Assembly: GCA_945643635.1 (NCBI GenBank)
Contig: CALZFC010000004.1
Span: 2,858,501 to 2,922,500, forward strand
DNA: 64,000 bases
Direction of reading: 5' to 3'
Source of the DNA: Allodiplogaster sudhausi
Taxonomy: Eukaryota > Nematoda > Chromadorea > Rhabditida > Diplogasteridae
Part shown: in pieces, positions 13,164 to 23,050 of the stretch
Layout: every line of letters starts with the position of its first letter
How positions within the stretch are numbered: the stretch's first letter is position 1
Translations under genes and position numbers: made by a program
Notes under the pieces: generated by a model
What the model was told of the DNA's origin: nothing
Databases searched by the model: none
What the model saw: the letters and a program-made list of their open reading frames with translations, nothing else

Positions 13164-13912
13164 AGGTCATCCCGATAGATAACCCACTGGCGCTGGGGCT
13201 CCGTGCTCCGGAGGAGAGACAATTGCTTGCGCATCTCACTCCATCGCACGCGCTCCTCCTTCGTCATACTCTTACGCACATACACGCCCCTCCACTGCTC
13301 GTGATCCCTGAGTGTCTTGGCTGCCTTGAGGCAGTGCCACTGGTGGCTACGAGTCGGCAAGACGACCTTGATCAGACGAGGCTTATCACCGGGCCATCCC
13401 ATCCGGTAAACCGTCTGGCGACGGCACTCAATGCCCAGTGTCTCAAGCAAGGCGCTAATTCGCACCTCATCATCGTGCAGGCGAGCCTGTTGAGAGGTGC
13501 CATCCGACTCGGCCATACCAGAAATGACAATCGATCTAACACGGAGGGCATCGTCATCGCCAGGGGCAGCATAGCGAGCAGAAGATGACGGGTCAGGGAT
13601 AGAATTTGCAGAGCGATGCGGCGGAAATGAGCCAGCTGGAACGGGCCAGCTTGGCGTGGGAGGACCCTTGGCCATGTTGGAGACATGCTCCAGTGTGTGC
13701 GCCATCAGAGTCATCGCACGGGAAAAGAAGGCAAAGGTTGCCTCGCTCATTCCCTCCGGCCTATCACCCGTTGCCAGACTCAAGGTGTCAATGACAAGCT
13801 GCTCCAGATTGGATGCCGGGGATAAGCGGAGGTCTGAGAAAGGCTTGCGCTTGGTCATAGTGAAGGAAAGAAGCAAATAAATAGAAGAATAAGAGAGCAC
13901 TAGCAAGGTCAC
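13013..13912 (-). CDS. LINE ORF1 protein
   Basis: Open frame of 299 codons; an internal start at 13858 (MTKRKPFSD...) is an equally good choice. The middle part (about residues 125-235; RSIVISGMAESD, YRMGWPGDKPRLIKV) resembles the RRM-like core of LINE ORF1 RNA-binding proteins. It is followed by a basic stretch (VRKSMTKEERVRWSEMR). The C-terminus is rich in Pro, Ser and Thr. It lies directly downstream of the 19-bp array and overlaps the ORF2 start. By analogy with other LINEs it coats the element's RNA (inference). No zinc knuckle was seen. Confidence 0.75.
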   Translation of the reverse strand: MTLLVLSYSSIYLLLSFTMTKRKPFSDLRLSPASNLEQLVIDTLSLATGDRPEGMSEATFAFFSRAMTLMAHTLEHVSNMAKGPPTPSWPVPAGSFPPHRSANSIPDPSSSARYAAPGDDDALRVRSIVISGMAESDGTSQQARLHDDEVRISALLETLGIECRRQTVYRMGWPGDKPRLIKVVLPTRSHQWHCLKAAKTLRDHEQWRGVYVRKSMTKEERVRWSEMRKQLSLLRSTEPQRQWVIYRDDLWVKAEIAGRQRKTLPPASLTASTPLPVDTGSGGSPTPQAAPRGQGNEQT

Positions 13913-13922
13913 CGCACTCGGC

Positions 13923-14112
13923 GGGCTGCGAGAGAGGAAGTGGGCTGCGAGAGAGGAAGTGGGCTGCGAGAGAGGAAGTGGGCTGCGAGAGAGGAAGTGG
14001 GCTGCGAGAGAGGAAGTGGGCTGCGAGAGAGGAAGTGGGCTGCGAGAGAGGAAGTGGGCTGCGAGAGAGGAAGTGGGCTGCGAGAGAGGAAGTGGGCTGC
14101 GAGAGAGGAAGT
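13923..14112 (-). repeat. Ten exact copies of a 19-bp tandem repeat
   Basis: The unit GGGCTGCGAGAGAGGAAGT is repeated exactly ten times (190 bp), 10 bp beyond the first ATG of LINE ORF1. It is upstream of the LINE in the element's own orientation. Similar 5' monomer arrays act as promoters in some LINEs (for example mouse L1); that role here is an inference. All three plus-strand frames are open through it, which is an artefact of the repeat. Confidence 0.95.
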
Positions 14113-15381
14113 GGTGTGCGTTATTCTTTATTATTGTACCCGAGCATATTCCTTATGTTTATTTCCTTGTTTAGGAGCTCCATTCACCAAAATTGATTCC
14201 ATAAAATAATTTAATGAAGTTGAATAACTACTAATTTCCTTAAAGGAGATCTAAGGCGAATTTAATAATGTCTCGTTTTTTCGACTTATTTGGTCGGCTT
14301 GAGCTAGAACCTTAGATTGCAAGTTCCCCGAAGTCACAAAAATCTCTCTGCCCTGACGAAATTAACAGCATTATCTACTTTGAATTCGCGAATATTTTAT
14401 CTTCGCGCCATTTTCAAAAACAAAATTTGGAAGAGCCTCACTGTGGCCGGCGAGGCCATTCTACTTCTGCCAGCGAAATTTATATATAGGTTTTTCTTAA
14501 CACATTGGCTCACTTGCCCCGTTGTCCATACCACAAGTTTCTGGGGAGAGAGGCGAGATGCAGTAGCTCCATTTCTAAGGATTGCTAACACCGTACTTTT
14601 CAGTGATCGGGCCGCCAATCGTGGTAGGAGTTTTCCCTTATGATCTCCTTTAAAGCTTCACCTCGAAATCCAATTTGTTGTAAAATCACCTTGAAGGCAC
14701 CAATCAAAACTAATCCTTGCGCAATATGACAGTGCTTTTAAGGATGCGTTGTGGGTATGCAAACCACCGTAAATGTGTAGTTCCACGAGCGCTTGAGTTC
14801 TTGTTTCCTCCCGGCTGGCCAATGGTTGACTGTAGATAGTCGTGAGGATTGTTGCGGGTCCAGAAATAAGCATCTGAAAACATTACATCTCCCCTCATCT
14901 GCTACATCGTTCTGCAGAGAGGTGACCTACAATAGCAACTTCCTGTTATTACATCGGTACGTACAGATAATACGCATCCCTTCTTGCATTTCGCTTACCG
15001 CGTTCCCCAGCGTCCAGTCATTCGAGTTTATTAGGACAACGGTTACTCGACAAGCGAGAGAAAGACAAAAGGGGCAAGAAGAGTAGGGTACTCAGGCGTC
15101 GGGGAACGTGAATTGGTCAGAAGTGTGGTGGTCGTTGAGGGGAACAAGGACGAGTATGGCGGTCGAAGGGTCGGCATATGTCCGGTCGCCGCCGGGAAGA
15201 AGCTACCTCTTTTAGATGAGTCACGATTAGGGCTTACACGCAGAATTGCCTACAGAAGAACGGCGGAATGTAGATAGAGAGCGAGAGAGCTTGAGGGGGA
15301 GAGCGAAACAATGAAAGATATACATATATACAGACTACAAGCTATACGCAGATCCCCTTTAAAGTATATACTCACGTTCAT
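14113..15381. other. Intergenic, no gene recognised
   Basis: Unique-looking sequence between the LINE and the last exon of the GPCR gene. The stretch around 14745-14790 contains the words 'aaaccaccgtaaatg', marking a copy of the dispersed repeat also seen at 24290, 25130, 30150 and 30895. Open frames are short and show no recognisable motif. Confidence 0.5.
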
Positions 15382-15938
15382 CTATGTACATTTGTAAGTA
15401 TTCACTTTATCAAGCGTCGCCAGTGTTTCATTGCCACACTTCGCTATAACGAATGGCTCCGAAGGACATTCATAACAACATCGTTTACTACAGCCCACTT
15501 TGCCATTCTCATTAAATTTGACATTCAAACGTGACATTTCCAATACATACTCAAACAGCGTGTTGTATGTGTGTGTGTATTTGATAAAATCTTTCACAGC
15601 AACAGAGGCTATATACACATAGTTCATGCGAATTAACGCTTTACTGAAAGAGAATGCAAAAAAGAATATCATAAAACTCTGGAAGGCGAACCATACATCG
15701 CCTAATTAAATGTTTATGATTGCTAAAACATTCAATTAAGTCGTTGGACACTTAATTGACCAGATACGCTATGGACTTTTGTAGTGAGGCGATCGGGAAG
15801 GAAGCGGGAAAAGACGCGTTTCAAAGCAGATCGATACTCGCCTGAGAAGATGCAGTAGAGGTAGAAGCTCAACACTGAACTCTAAAGACACGATTTACTA
15901 TTTTTCTCTCTCAATTGTTCAGTGAGAAAGATAACTGC

Positions 15939-15970
<32 letters not shown>

Positions 15971-16430
15971 ACTCACATCAGTCGACTAATGATAATAATT
16001 AACAAAAAGTGTGGACACTCGTGACTAACGACAAGATAGCGCAGCTCTTGTTAATGCCATTACAGATGGCAGTTATCGATGTATCGTCTGTCCAGTAGAC
16101 ACAAAGCATCGGGCAGTGGGTGAGAATGAAGGTAAATGAAGAGGCGACAAGAAGAGCGCTGATTCGATGGCCTTTGTGGCTGTTCGATGGTGAAGTTTTC
16201 CTGAAAATCATTAATTCAATCGCTTCAGGAAGAGAAATAAATACGATATTATATGTATATTTGCAAGAGAAGTACTCTCACCTTTGGGCTACCAATTTTA
16301 TGCCAATAAGAATATTGAAGAACGCTAGAACGCAGGTAGAAGCCACCATGTAAACCACCTGCAGAAACTCCACAATATTCGAGAGAAACATGCACTAATT
16401 GTAAGGAATTCTTCAATGGAAAAGGATATA

Positions 16431-16475
<45 letters not shown>

Positions 16476-17712
16476 GTAATCGTACTAATAATGACACGCT
16501 AGGCGTGGGAATGTAACAGATTTCTTTTGAAGCCTCCATGCTGCTCCTGGTTTAATTACCCAAGTTTGAGGTATCCAAATTGTGAAAGCCACTACGAACG
16601 TTGCGAATACGGATGCGGGCTATCAGCATGCGGTGATCACTGTTGAAGCGCAAAGAACCAACGAACATCGGATTTGCCCTGGGACTTCGCTATCTGTAAA
16701 CCTTTATTGTAATTATTCTGGAAAATTCCATGTCCAGGAGTAGAACACTGTCCTTTACTGAAAGCTTCTGAAATGTTCCCATGACCGTGTACAGACGCTG
16801 ACCGCTTCCAAAAAGTTCTGGAAAATTTCATGTCCCAGGTTGGAACTTGATCCTCTCAGGAACCTTCCTGAATGTTTTCAGGGCCTGGGGCAGACGTTGG
16901 CCCCTTGTGATATTTTCAAGAAAATTCCATGTCTTGGGGCAGTACTTTGGCCCATCTGGAACCTTCTAGAATATTCCAAAGACCGGGTCGGACGTTGGTT
17001 AGTTATGGAATGTTCTGGAAAATTCCACATGCCGGGTACGAACTCGGTCCTTTCCGGAACATTCTCGAATGATGCAAGGGCCCAGGGCAGACGTTGGCCC
17101 CTTCCGGAACGTTCTGGAAAATTCTAAGTCTCAGGCAGAACTTTGTTACTTCTGGAATCTTCTGGAATGTTCCAAGGAGCGGAGGCAGACGTTGGCTTCT
17201 TCCGGAATGTTCTGGAAAATTCTTTGTCCGGGTCGGATCCCAGTCCTCTTCGGTACCTTCGCGAATGTTTTCCAGGACCTGTGGCAGACGTTCGCACCTT
17301 CCAGAATGTTTTGAAAAATCCCGGGGCAGAGCTTTGTCACACCTATAAACTTCTGGAATGTTCCAAGGACTGGGGTAGACGTTGGCCCCTTCCAGAATGT
17401 TCTGGAAAATTGCACATCCCGTCGCCGAACTCGATCCTTTACGGAACCTTCTCAATTGTTCCCAGGGCCAAGGGAAGACGTTGGCACCCTTCCGGAATCG
17501 TCTGATAAATTACAGGGCTCGTGGCAGAAATCAGAAATTCAGGTGCGAAAGTCGCAACATTCGTTGTAGTACGAAAGTTGCAAAGTTCGTAGTGGGTTGG
17601 TTGGATTTTGCCGTTTGGATATCTAAAACTTGTTTTGTTAAGATGGAGGGAGCATGGAAGGTTCCAGAAAAAAAAACTGTTACGAAACCGCTTTCGACCA
17701 TTATTATTAGTA

Positions 17713-17784
<72 letters not shown>

Positions 17785-20700
17785 AAAACAGACCCGTATA
17801 GCCTTAATAAGGTAGTAGTAAACGTCTTCTTTCAGACCATAAGGAATTAGACATCTGAAATCGTATATTCAACTGTCTAGTATGTTGTAGTAATATTATA
17901 ATAAAATTAATGCGAAAAAATTAATTGACAAATAAGAAAAACATTAAACAATTATAACACAAAATATTATTAAAACATACAAATATCCTCATTAACCTTT
18001 TAATGCTTCTTTTACACAATTAGTTTATGAAATACCGAAAAGAGCTTATTCTAACTCCGTCGCTGAACATGCAATGTGCCAATTGAGAAATTGAGGAATC
18101 AGCTGAAGAAATGCAACGAGTGCGAGAGAAAAGACGATTGCTGCGCGATGATATCGCCAGTTCTTCATTGCCATGTATCGGATTGGCAGGACGAGCGCGA
18201 TGAAACGCTCTACGGAGAGCGCGGTCAGGCAGAGGCCACTGAAATACGCGGATTCTCGCACACCACGCACGGCATTCAGAAGGTGTTTTCGTGGTTTATC
18301 TCTAGTCGCAGAATAACTGCTGGTAATTACGGGGGAAAAAGCACTGGACATAGAAATAAATCTGCAAATCTGTCCAAATGAGTGCATAATTCTGCAGTGT
18401 TGGTTTCAATTGAAAAGACGAACATGCCTCCACGAAATGATGGCAATGTCGATGCCTTGTCGGAAGGTTTCGACATAAACAAATGTATATCTGGGATTAG
18501 GGATAACTTGGTTGATATAGAGCACCACTGGTATGCTGCCCACGGCCAGTGAAAGGTCAGCAATAGCTGACGCCTAGAATATTTCAGTAAGCAAACACTC
18601 ATGCACATACAGCTCCGCCCACGATCTTGGTACTAAGGAGGGATCGGATGCATCGGAGGGATTCAAATGCATCCTCGCTAATAACTATTGTTCAAGGGAA
18701 AATATAAATATTTTAAATGGTACATTAGGTTGCTTATAGAGAGCGGATGCTGCTGTTAAAAAATCGATAATTTCTTATTATTTTATAAGAAGTTATCAGG
18801 TTTTGGTTATAAAAAAAATTTCATTTTTAATATTTTTCAAAGCAATTTCTCCTGTACCATTATTTTGTCTCTACTCACATCCCCAAATAATAAAATGGGT
18901 AATTTTATCTTTGTTAACTGAAATCGTTAAAGCAGAACTTATCACACATGAACATGTGCTGTTGAGTTTCGCCTAACGATGGAGAATCTAAATATGAAAA
19001 CCGCTTTCAAAATAAAGCTCCCGTTTAAAGGATATTTTTGATTGAGTGTATTAGAGCGCCAAGAAAAATTTGTACTTCGAATTACGCGCGTTCTGTGCAT
19101 TCATGAAATACGGAATGCTAAAATACGGTCCACCGTTTTATTACACGCGAATGCTTTGGATTGCACAGCAGTTAAGAGAGCCTCTCTCTAAGGGTCAAGG
19201 ACTGCCTGCCCCGGGGACTGTTCGATTTTGACTACCAGAACTTTATGAGTAATACATGGATAGATTATAAGGAAAACTAGACGGTTGAAAAGTTTGAGAA
19301 ATTTTTTTTCTCCACGCCACCACCCAAAATATGTCAAAAATTCGATGTTCTGTAACTTGCTTCATTTACAAGATTTTTTACTTTTCTTTTTTTAATCTGA
19401 TTTCTCATTCAAAACTGCACAAAAAAGTCCCAGACAACTGTTTCTGAAAAGATTCATTTTAATAGACTTTTTCCGGATAAAAATTTTTAGGACTAAAAAA
19501 ATGTTATTTTTTGTGTTTTTTTTTATTTTTGCCGGTCCATTTCCAGAGAAATCATTTCATAATATGAAAGTAGAGGAAAAAGTACATGATATATGTTTCT
19601 ACGAAAAGGATTTGAGGACACCTTTTTTGGGTATCAATTTTTGAATACTATATGCGATCAAGTGCTGCACCGCAGTTTAAGCTCCATATCTGTTTTCCCT
19701 TTTTACCTTTTCATCTGCAAAGCAAGTATAATGGTGTAGTTTTTTATTCTCTACAAATCATGTCTATACGAAACTTTGATACTTCCCGAAAAATAAAGTT
19801 TAGACATAAAAATTCAATTTTTCGGTTTTTCGTATACGTCTGCCGTCGGGTTTTTTGACATTTTCCGTATTTCATAGATCGATTTCCAGATAATATTCAC
19901 TGCTATCTTGAAGAGGAAAGAAAACTGCATAGAATATCATTTTATTACAGGAATCTGAGAACACTATTTTTAGATATATGAATTTTAATCGGCGATAATG
20001 TGCGACAGTGGCATTAATTACTGTTCGGCGAGTCTTGCCCCAAAATGTTGGAATTGAATTTTTCTCTTAAAATCACCCCAAGGGGGTTCTTTGATGCGAG
20101 GAACACGAATATCATGTTTATTTTTTTATTATGAAGTCATTTTAAAAAGTTACGGTAGGTAAATGGCTGAACGACACAGTTTTACTATTCACCTACCGTA
20201 ACTTTTTAAAATGACGTTATAATAAAAAATAAACATGATATTCGTGTTCCTCGCATCAAAGAACCCCCTTGGGGTGATTTTAAGAGAAAAATTCAATTCG
20301 AACATTTTGGGGCAAGACTCGCCGAACAGTAATTAATGCCACTGTCGTACATTATCGCCGATTAAAATTCATATATCTAAAAATAGTGTTCTCAGATTCC
20401 TATAATAAAATGATATTCTATGCAGTTTTCTTTCCTCTTCAAGATAGCAGTGAATATTATCTGGAAATCGATCACTATTATACTTGCTTTGCAGATGAAA
20501 AGGTAAAAAGGGAAAACAGATATGGAGCTTAAACTGCGGTGCAGCACTTGATCGCATATAGTATTCAAAAATTGATACCCAAAAAAGGTGTCCTCAAATC
20601 CTTTTCGTAGAAACATATATCATGTACTTTTTCCTCTACTTTCATATTATGGAATGACTTGTCTGGAAATGGGCCGACAAAAATGAAAAAAAACACAAAA

Positions 20701-21886
20701 AATAACATTTTTTTAGTCCTAAAAATTTGTATCCGGAAAAAGTCTATTAAAATGAATCTTTTCAGAAACAGTTGTCTGGGACTTTTTTGTGCAGTTTTGA
20801 ATGAGAAATTAGATTTAAAAAAAAAGTAAAAAATCTTGTAAATGAAGCAAGTTACAGAACATCGTATTTTTGACACATTTTGGCTGGTGGCGTGGAGAAA
20901 AAAAATTTCTCAAACTTTTGAACCGTCTAGTTTTCCTTATAATCTATCCATATATCACTCATAAAGTTATGGTAGTCAAAATTGAACATCGGTCCCCGGG
21001 CAGGCACCAATGGCGCCCTCCTTGAACCTTACAGAGAGGCTCTCTTAACACACTTAATCAAAATATCTTTTAAATGGGCGCTTTATTTTGAAAGCAGTTT
21101 TTTCATATTTAGATTCGCCATCGTTAGGCGAGCCTCAACAGCACATGTTCATGTGTGATAAGTTCTGCTTTAGCGATTTCAGTTAACAATGATAAAATCA
21201 CCCATTTTATTATTTGGGAATGTGAGGAGAGACAAAATAATGGTACAGGAGAAATTTCTTTGAAATATATTAAAAATAAAATTTTTTGTAACCAAAAACT
21301 GAAAACTTCTTATCAAATGATAAGAAATTATCTATTTTTTAACAGCTGCATCCGCTCTCTATAAGCAACCTAATGTACCATTTAAAATATTTTTATTTTC
21401 CCTTGAACAATAGTTATTAGCGAGGATGCATTTGGATTCCTAAGATGCATCCGATCCCTCCTTAGTACCAAGATCCTGGGCGGGACTGTACATACATATG
21501 TGTACTATGAAAGAATATGTAGTGTAACGGAACAAATTAGCATGCTACATTATTATTATTACATATCATTACCCTAAGTTTCTCGATACGCATTCTTGTT
21601 CGTAATGGTCTAATATGTAAATTAAGTTAATAAACCAATATGCTTAGATGCTTATGTTAGGTTAGTCCAGTCTAACCTTCAGGAATATGAGCGGTGGCGC
21701 AGGCATTGCGAATAGCACGCGTAGATTGACTGCCTGATTTATAGATCCTAAAACATTTACACTTTTATCGATTTACTTTTTGAAAGGAAATGAGAACGTA
21801 CCTATTACGATTAGAATCGGCAACAAGATTTTGTCAAATGCGCCCTCCAACTCCATGGCAATGTTGAAATCGATTGCATAGCTCAT
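15382..21886 (-). CDS. Rhodopsin-like seven-transmembrane receptor
   Basis: Exons found: 21802-21886 (start MSYAIDFNIAM, then TM1), 21677-21747, 18434-18573 (TM2, ASAIADLSLAVGSIPVVLY), 18056-18238 (TM3-TM4, SGLCLTALSVERFIALVLP), 16282-16394 (TM5, VVYMVASTCVLAFFNILIG), 16030-16200 (TM6, LLVASSFTFILTHCPMLC), 15382-15643 (TM7 and a Cys-containing tail). SVERF is the DRY-equivalent at the end of TM3. Phases agree across every junction except exon 4 to exon 5, so at least one exon (extracellular loop 2) is probably missing from this model. The family could be a nematode chemoreceptor or a peptide/amine receptor; the ligand is unknown. Two introns are greatly expanded by repeats: 16395-18055 holds a satellite and 18574-21676 a palindromic element. 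Confidence 0.8.
16425..16475. repeat. TA microsatellite
   Basis: (TA)n run in the GPCR intron, just upstream (sense strand) of the TM5 exon. Confidence 0.9.
16690..17515. repeat. ~98-bp satellite with heat-shock-element-like sites
   Basis: The anchor word 'agacgttgg' recurs at intervals of 98, 99, 98, 99, 91 and 99 bp (positions about 16891, 16989, 17088, 17186, 17285, 17376, 17475). Each unit is two related halves of about 49 bp. The halves centre on alternating GAA/TTC blocks, for example GGAATGTTCTGGAAAATTCC at 17007-17026. At least ten sites keep three or four contiguous nGAAn/nTTCn units, the consensus of heat shock factor binding sites. The array lies in the GPCR intron between exons 18056-18238 and 16282-16394. 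Confidence 0.85.
17713..17781. repeat. TA microsatellite
   Basis: Near-perfect (TA)n tract in the same GPCR intron, upstream of the satellite on the receptor's sense strand. Confidence 0.9.
18610..21488. mobile_element. 2.9-kb palindromic element with mariner-like ends
   Basis: The left end CAGCTCCGCCCACGATC and the right end GATCCTGGGCGGGACTG are inverted copies flanked by TA. The arms pair over about 1.4 kb each, with a centre at about 20161-20190. Matching open frames on opposite strands (for example at 19652 and 20557) are simply the two arms. No transposase motif was seen. The element lies entirely in the GPCR intron 18574-21676. A TTAA-bounded inner segment (19172-21048) appears nested inside it. 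The left outer arm carries about 120 bp without a partner. Confidence 0.85.
19172..21048. mobile_element. Nested TTAA-bounded palindrome
   Basis: Both ends read TTAAGAGAGCCTCTCT inward, identical to the ends of the element at 28038-29827. This suggests that a TTAA-targeting element inserted inside the mariner-like palindrome. Internal words near the centre ('ttgcccc', 'gaggaacacg') also recall the 28-kb element. The arms match closely through the centre. Nesting is an inference from the shared ends. Confidence 0.65.
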
Positions 21887-21931
21887 CGATGAAAAGGTTC
21901 AATTGTGAAATCAACCGATTTAGGCCAGTAG

Positions 21932-22367
21932 CAGAGCCGGTAAATGGCCCAAAATTTTTGGGCCGGCCCTAAGTCTGGACCGGCCCGGCCCAAACGATTT
22001 CCGGGCCCTTGAATTTTGGACCCGGCCCGGCCCGTGGGCCCGTTTGAGCCCGCTTTTAAAAAAAATTCGGAGGAAAAAAGTACAAAGTATTTTAAAATTC
22101 AGATTTTTTCATGCTCATGCTATGAACATTCATTTTAATGTATAGAATAAAAAGTTTTAAGGGGAAAAATGGACAAATGAAGAAAGTTTTGCACTTAATA
22201 ATGTCACCAATCAACCTGACTGGACGACATCGTGTGCTTATCGGGCTCAAACGGGCCTGCGGGCCGACCCACCTTTTTTGGGCCCCCCGGCCCGGCCCGG
22301 GGCCCTGAGAAGTTGCCCCCCAACGGGCCGGGCCGGGCCGGGCCGGGCCGGGCCGTTACCGGCTCAG
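21932..22367. mobile_element. hAT-type MITE with 8-bp target duplication
   Basis: The ends are CAGAGCCGGTAA and the inverted CTGAGCCGGTAA. They are flanked by an exact 8-bp direct repeat, GCCAGTAG, at 21924-21931 and 22368-22375. CAG ends plus an 8-bp duplication are the hallmarks of hAT elements. The subterminal DNA is rich in GGGCC/GGCCC runs and there is no coding capacity. It starts 46 bp upstream of the GPCR start codon, so it sits in the promoter or 5' leader of that gene. Confidence 0.85.
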
Positions 22368-22375
22368 GCCAGTAG

Positions 22376-23010
22376 TGCGATGTAGAGAAGAAGAACTCGG
22401 TGAAGCAGCTAGCCTATACCTCTAAAAGATTGCGCGGTCTAAAAAAGGCAGGAAACGAAAATATGCTAATTAGCCACGCAATCTTTGCCAGTTTATTAAA
22501 AGGAATTTCTTTCATTTACAATCGCCCACACGCAAGCATTCTCAATCGCAGACATTTCGAAATGCACCAAAGCACAAAATGTTCCTTTACACCGCTTGGA
22601 CCTACTCCATTTTGTACTTTATCATGTGCGCGCGAAACTTCTTTCTTATCTGCTGCAAGGCTCGCCCACGTTCCTTGATGCCGGTTAGCTAAAAAAAAAA
22701 GTAAGATCCAGCTTCGTATGATGTTGTCTTCGAATCATACGCGCAGAGAATAATTTTGTAGTTTTGGGTGCAGGCCGGAAAATGCCCCGTGCATTTTGTC
22801 CTTTTGGCGATTCGACGTCAACCAAACTGCAAAATATGGTATCGCGTACGTTTTGTAGTTTTTGAACCATGTCATGTGGCATGTTTTCTTCAACAAAAAA
22901 TGACTTTTTTCAATGCATATGACTAAATATATTTGCCATTCTTTTTCTATGGTTTTCTTTTAATTTTCCTGAACGTTGGGCATGAATATAATTGCCAAGT
23001 GGTCTCTCTC

Positions 23011-23050
<40 letters not shown>

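Larger units (their letters stand above)
9811..14112 (-). mobile_element. CR1/L2-like non-LTR retrotransposon (LINE)
   Basis: The element is on the minus strand. It contains a ten-copy 5' tandem array (13923-14112), ORF1, ORF2 with an endonuclease followed by reverse transcriptase and no RNase H, and a 3' untranslated region. It ends in a short TTTA microsatellite at about 9811-9833, as CR1/L2-group elements often end in short repeats. ORF1 and ORF2 overlap by about 150 bp in different frames. The copy looks fairly young: ORF2 stays in one frame across about 3 kb and is interrupted only by two stop codons. No target-site duplication was identified by eye, so both outer boundaries are approximate. 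Confidence 0.85.

Noticed and set aside
13923..14112. CRISPR-like array
   Set aside because: Units are directly adjacent with no spacers, in a eukaryotic LINE context.
13940..14209. Three overlapping frames encoding a MGCERGSGLRERKWAA repeat
   Set aside because: They arise from the 19-bp tandem array, whose length makes all three frames look alike. There is no start context or homologue.
19652..20557. Similar protein frames on opposite strands (MRSSAAPQFKLHICF...)
   Set aside because: These are the two arms of the palindromic element, not duplicated genes.
22400..22882. Frames of 92 and 65 codons on opposite strands
   Set aside because: No recognisable domain, and composition fits spacer DNA.
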